Assembly: GCA_007695035.1 (NCBI GenBank)
Contig: REEO01000068.1
Span: 1-64,000 of the forward strand
Direction of reading: 5' to 3'
DNA from: Saprospirales bacterium
Lineage (GTDB): Bacteria; Bacteroidota; Bacteroidia; Chitinophagales; Saprospiraceae
Length of the DNA stretch: 64,000 nucleotides
The position numbers and the translations under genes were made by a program. Shown one piece after another: positions 61,016 through 64,000 of this stretch; the first letter of the stretch is position 1, and each line of letters opens with the position of its first letter. The notes beneath the pieces were generated by a model. The model did no database searches. It had not been told where the DNA came from and was given only the letters and a program-made list of their open reading frames with translations.

Positions 61016-64000
61016 TTAATCTACAAGTATCATACTCTTAACAGCTGAGTGATCAGCAGTTGTCAGTCTATAGAAGTAAACTCCACTTCCATTCAAATCA
61101 GAAACATCAACGCGTACTTCATTGTAGCCGCCATCAAAATCTCTGTTCATTGAACGGATAAGTTTACCGGTCTCGTCAATAATCTCTATGGTAGCATTTG
61201 AAGCTTTTGGAAGTTCAAAACCAATAACCGTAGTTCCGGAGAATGGGTTTGGTACGTTTTGATACAGTACAAACTCTTCACCTTCCATACCCGTGGTAAT
61301 AAACTCAATATCTACTCCAAATACATCGTCCTGAGCATTGTATGCTTCGGCACTTAGTCCGGTATTGCTCACATTGATATGCTCACTGATTGCATCAATA
61401 TCACTTGTAGCTCTAAAGGTAAGGTTAAATACCTCAGTTCCTTCAGCAAGTGAGTTGGTCTTAGCATTGTACCAGTTCAGGTTCAAGCTACCATTTTCAA
61501 TTGCATTTACATTAGCGTCAGACAAGTTGTCCACATTACCAGGATTTTCAAACCCTACGAATTCAAGATTCAAGGCATCATAATCCAGTGTAAACTGGTA
61601 ACCAGTCATATCAACAAAGTTATTGGCATTGAAAGAAACTTCAACCAGGTCCCCAGTTCTGTAGGATTTGTCATCCACGAGGAAGTTAAACACTCCTCTG
61701 GTTTGGGCACCACTGAATCCAATTGACTCATTTACATCTCCAATTTTGACAGCAACAAAGTCATTCCCGAGATCATCAGCAGTCAAATCATTGATGCTGA
61801 TAGACTCAGGCCATGTATCTGCAAATGGATTAGCAGGATCAGTGAACGTAAAGTCAGCATCAATAAATCTCCAACTGGTGTTGTTAGGATACTCATTGAT
61901 ATTTCCAATGATCAAAGCCTGAAGAATAACAAGGTCAAATGTGGAAAGAATTCCATCATTACTCACATCTGCAGCAATCAACTTGTATGGAGAATCAAGA
62001 GACTCAATCAACAACAAGTGACGCTGAATAAGAATCAAATCCATGGTTGTGACACCCTGAGAATGGTTGTCATTCTCGTATGGAGTTAATGTTACATCAG
62101 AACCAAGAAGTACTGAGATGTCAAAAAATCCGTCCACATCTGTAGCTACTGAGGTGGTCACATCACCTGTTACATTCACAGTAACATCCTCAATACCCAC
62201 ACCATATTCTGTTTCAATCAATCCTGCTATATCCGCTGTAGCGGCAGGAGCAGTTATGCTAACAGTTCCACTAAAGATCGATACAGGCACAACCTGAAGT
62301 CCTTGAGTAACCTCTATAGAAACAGGCGTGTCAGTAATTATCGCACCAGTAACATCGTCAACATCACCTACCAATTCTACTTCAATACAGAAAATCTCAG
62401 ATCCATCTGCCAAAGTAACAGCGTTATTGAGTGACTCAAACCAGCTAACGGTAATAGTATTACCTATGATGTTATCCTCCACATTTGTCAAACCGCTTTC
62501 TTGAATTCCAAGTACAGTAGCCACAGCGGAATCAAATTCAACACTGAACTGAACACCAGTGATGTCGGTGAAATTTTCAACAGTGATTGGTACACAAACC
62601 ACGTCACCAACTGAACCTTCCACATCTTCAGATATCAGAGCAATCTCTGGACATACACCAGTAGATGCAGACACTACGAGTGTGAATTCACAAGATTCAG
62701 AATTTCCGTTAACATCAGTAACAGTAAGTGTAACAGAGTTGTATCCGAGGTCTTCACAATCAAATTCTGACTGAGAAAGAACCATGTCATCAATTCCGCA
62801 GTTATCGCTAACTGAAGTTTCAAGAACATCTGCTGGTACAATTGATCCTTCACCCTGGTTATTCAGTACAAGGGTAAGCTCATCGTCACATACAAAAGTT
62901 GGGCTGATATTATCTTCCACTGTAACAACAGCATCGCAAGAAGACACATTGCCATTTTGATCTTCAACCGTGAGAACAACATCGTTGTCACCAACATCGC
63001 CACAGTCAAATTCATACTCATCCAGCGACAAGATAACAGGTCCACAATTGTCAAAACTACCATTATCAACAGCTTCGGGCGTGGTTGATGCATTTCCATC
63101 AGCGTCCAACTCAACGGTTATATCCTGGCAGATAGCAAGCGGATCGAGCATGTCACTAACAGATACGACTGATGTACACTCGTCTTCATTTCCATGAGGA
63201 TCGGTGACAGTCAAAGTTACAACCACATCACTACCAGCATCTGCACAAGTGAATGTTGAAGGATCAACAGACAATGTCAATATCTCATCTTCAGGATCAG
63301 AACTTCCATCGTCAATATCAGAAGCATCGATGGTTGCAAGACCGTCAGAATCTAGCTCAACACTGATCATGTCAACACATTCAGCAGTTGGTACTCCACT
63401 GAGTACTTCAACAGTAGCCTCACAAGTCGAGTAGTTGTTGAATTCATCAGTCACCAACAATACAACTGTTTGCGTACCAACATCATCGAGAGTAAACACA
63501 TTGTTCTGTGCCTCGAGCGTAATGTCGAAACATGGCTCAGAGTTGTCTGTACTTCCATCGTTAATCTGATCAGCAGTAACAGTAACAGCACCGTTGTTTA
63601 CATAAATTTCGATCACATCCTCCGTACAAACAGCTACAGGAGCGGTATTGTCCTGAATCGTGATTGTAGTCAGACAGCTTGCAGTATTCCACGCGGCATC
63701 CATGACATACAATTCGACATCATTGTCTCCAATGTGCTCACATCCAAAGGTGAACTCGGAAACAGGATTATCCGCCTCATTGATATCAAACAAGAAGGTC
63801 AATGGTTCTACAGGATCGCAACCAGTATCAAAAGAAGCCTGGTCAACTATCGTAGCTGGTAATGTCACAAAACCATCTGGTCCTAGAGCAACATTAACTT
63901 TATCAGTACAAGCTGCTACAGGAGGTATTGAATCTGTCACATTCACTGTGAAAGAGCAAACAGTTTGATTCCCATTCTCATCTTCAATGGTGTATGTAAT
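61016..64000 (-). CDS. Secreted HYR/cohesin/dockerin-like protein with T9SS sorting domain (5' end outside window)
   Basis: The reading frame is open to the right edge: upstream of a GTG at 63946 it still reads ITYTIEDENGNQTVCSFTVN, an HYR-domain end, so the true start is outside. The 994 visible residues contain about six HYR-like units (such as PLAICQDITVELDADGNAST), then a cohesin-like domain (PITVENFTDITGVQFSVEFD), a CarboxypepD_reg-like and dockerin-like segment (GVTTMDLILIQRHLLLIESL, then LDSPYKLIAADVSNDGILST), a second cohesin-like domain (FNANNFVDMTGYQFTLDYD), and a type A T9SS tail (YQNVPNPFSGTTVIGFELP). The final part has the same order as the neighbouring 3700-residue protein and shares whole phrases with it, so the two are paralogues. 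Confidence 0.88.
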   Translation of the reverse strand: MTYTIEDENGNQTVCSFTVNVTDSIPPVAACTDKVNVALGPDGFVTLPATIVDQASFDTGCDPVEPLTFLFDINEADNPVSEFTFGCEHIGDNDVELYVMDAAWNTASCLTTITIQDNTAPVAVCTEDVIEIYVNNGAVTVTADQINDGSTDNSEPCFDITLEAQNNVFTLDDVGTQTVVLLVTDEFNNYSTCEATVEVLSGVPTAECVDMISVELDSDGLATIDASDIDDGSSDPEDEILTLSVDPSTFTCADAGSDVVVTLTVTDPHGNEDECTSVVSVSDMLDPLAICQDITVELDADGNASTTPEAVDNGSFDNCGPVILSLDEYEFDCGDVGDNDVVLTVEDQNGNVSSCDAVVTVEDNISPTFVCDDELTLVLNNQGEGSIVPADVLETSVSDNCGIDDMVLSQSEFDCEDLGYNSVTLTVTDVNGNSESCEFTLVVSASTGVCPEIALISEDVEGSVGDVVCVPITVENFTDITGVQFSVEFDSAVATVLGIQESGLTNVEDNIIGNTITVSWFESLNNAVTLADGSEIFCIEVELVGDVDDVTGAIITDTPVSIEVTQGLQVVPVSIFSGTVSITAPAATADIAGLIETEYGVGIEDVTVNVTGDVTTSVATDVDGFFDISVLLGSDVTLTPYENDNHSQGVTTMDLILIQRHLLLIESLDSPYKLIAADVSNDGILSTFDLVILQALIIGNINEYPNNTSWRFIDADFTFTDPANPFADTWPESISINDLTADDLGNDFVAVKIGDVNESIGFSGAQTRGVFNFLVDDKSYRTGDLVEVSFNANNFVDMTGYQFTLDYDALNLEFVGFENPGNVDNLSDANVNAIENGSLNLNWYNAKTNSLAEGTEVFNLTFRATSDIDAISEHINVSNTGLSAEAYNAQDDVFGVDIEFITTGMEGEEFVLYQNVPNPFSGTTVIGFELPKASNATIEIIDETGKLIRSMNRDFDGGYNEVRVDVSDLNGSGVYFYRLTTADHSAVKSMILVD

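Overview
The window looks like a chromosomal segment of a Bacteroidota bacterium, most likely from the Saprospirales (Saprospiraceae/Lewinellaceae-like). The grounds are: type IX secretion (T9SS) C-terminal sorting domains on four proteins; giant HYR-repeat surface proteins; a TonB-dependent receptor with a carboxypeptidase-like plug extension; an ATP synthase a-subunit with a long N-terminal extension; a long signal peptidase I; many start sites preceded by a Bacteroidota -7 element (TAnnTTTG); and little sign of Shine-Dalgarno sequences. This placement is inferred from gene content, not from a marker search.

Layout. 1-4617 (minus): F-type ATP synthase operon atpB-E-F-H-A-G, with atpG cut by the left edge. 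4779-7136 (minus): RNase Y, ZapA and a small coiled-coil protein. 7288-9714 (minus): pheT. 9863-12148 (minus): FG-GAP/VCBS-type T9SS protein, divergent from an extended NhaC-type Na+/H+ antiporter (12205-14280, plus). 14415-27031 (minus): the division and cell wall (dcw) cluster mraZ-rsmH-ftsL-ftsI-murE-mraY-ftsW-murG-ftsQ-ftsA-ftsZ, in which murD and murC are missing from their usual places. It starts with a clear MraZ operator and ends at a two-way terminator. 27101-27523: a gene-free region with a strong sigma-54-like promoter facing right. 27524-32775 (minus): polyprenol-phosphate mannosyltransferase-like enzyme, TonB receptor, ribulose-phosphate epimerase and a DnaQ-like exonuclease. 32881-42769 (plus): coiled-coil membrane protein, a VWA + MoxR-like AAA ATPase pair, signal peptidase I, two exported proteins, a BtuF-like protein without a signal peptide, and a T9SS subtilisin-like protease. 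42927-44765 (plus): tRNA-Arg(ACG), rpmB, rpmG, the DUF4295 ribosomal protein and ftsY. 44889-49547: lepA, a PLP-dependent trans-sulfuration enzyme, a phosphoesterase and a zinc-type dehydrogenase-family protein. 49679-64000 (minus): two very large neighbouring secreted proteins built from HYR, cohesin-like and dockerin-like modules and ending in T9SS signals. The second runs off the right edge.

How the genes fit together. Most of the window is vertically inherited housekeeping: energy coupling, peptidoglycan synthesis and septation, translation and membrane targeting. The accessory part is the cell surface: four T9SS cargo proteins, of which the 3700-residue protein and its neighbour are the most unusual. 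Both carry cohesin-like and dockerin-like modules in one chain, which suggests an extracellular matrix or adhesin able to assemble with itself or its neighbour. No CRISPR array, insertion sequence, prophage or rRNA operon was seen.
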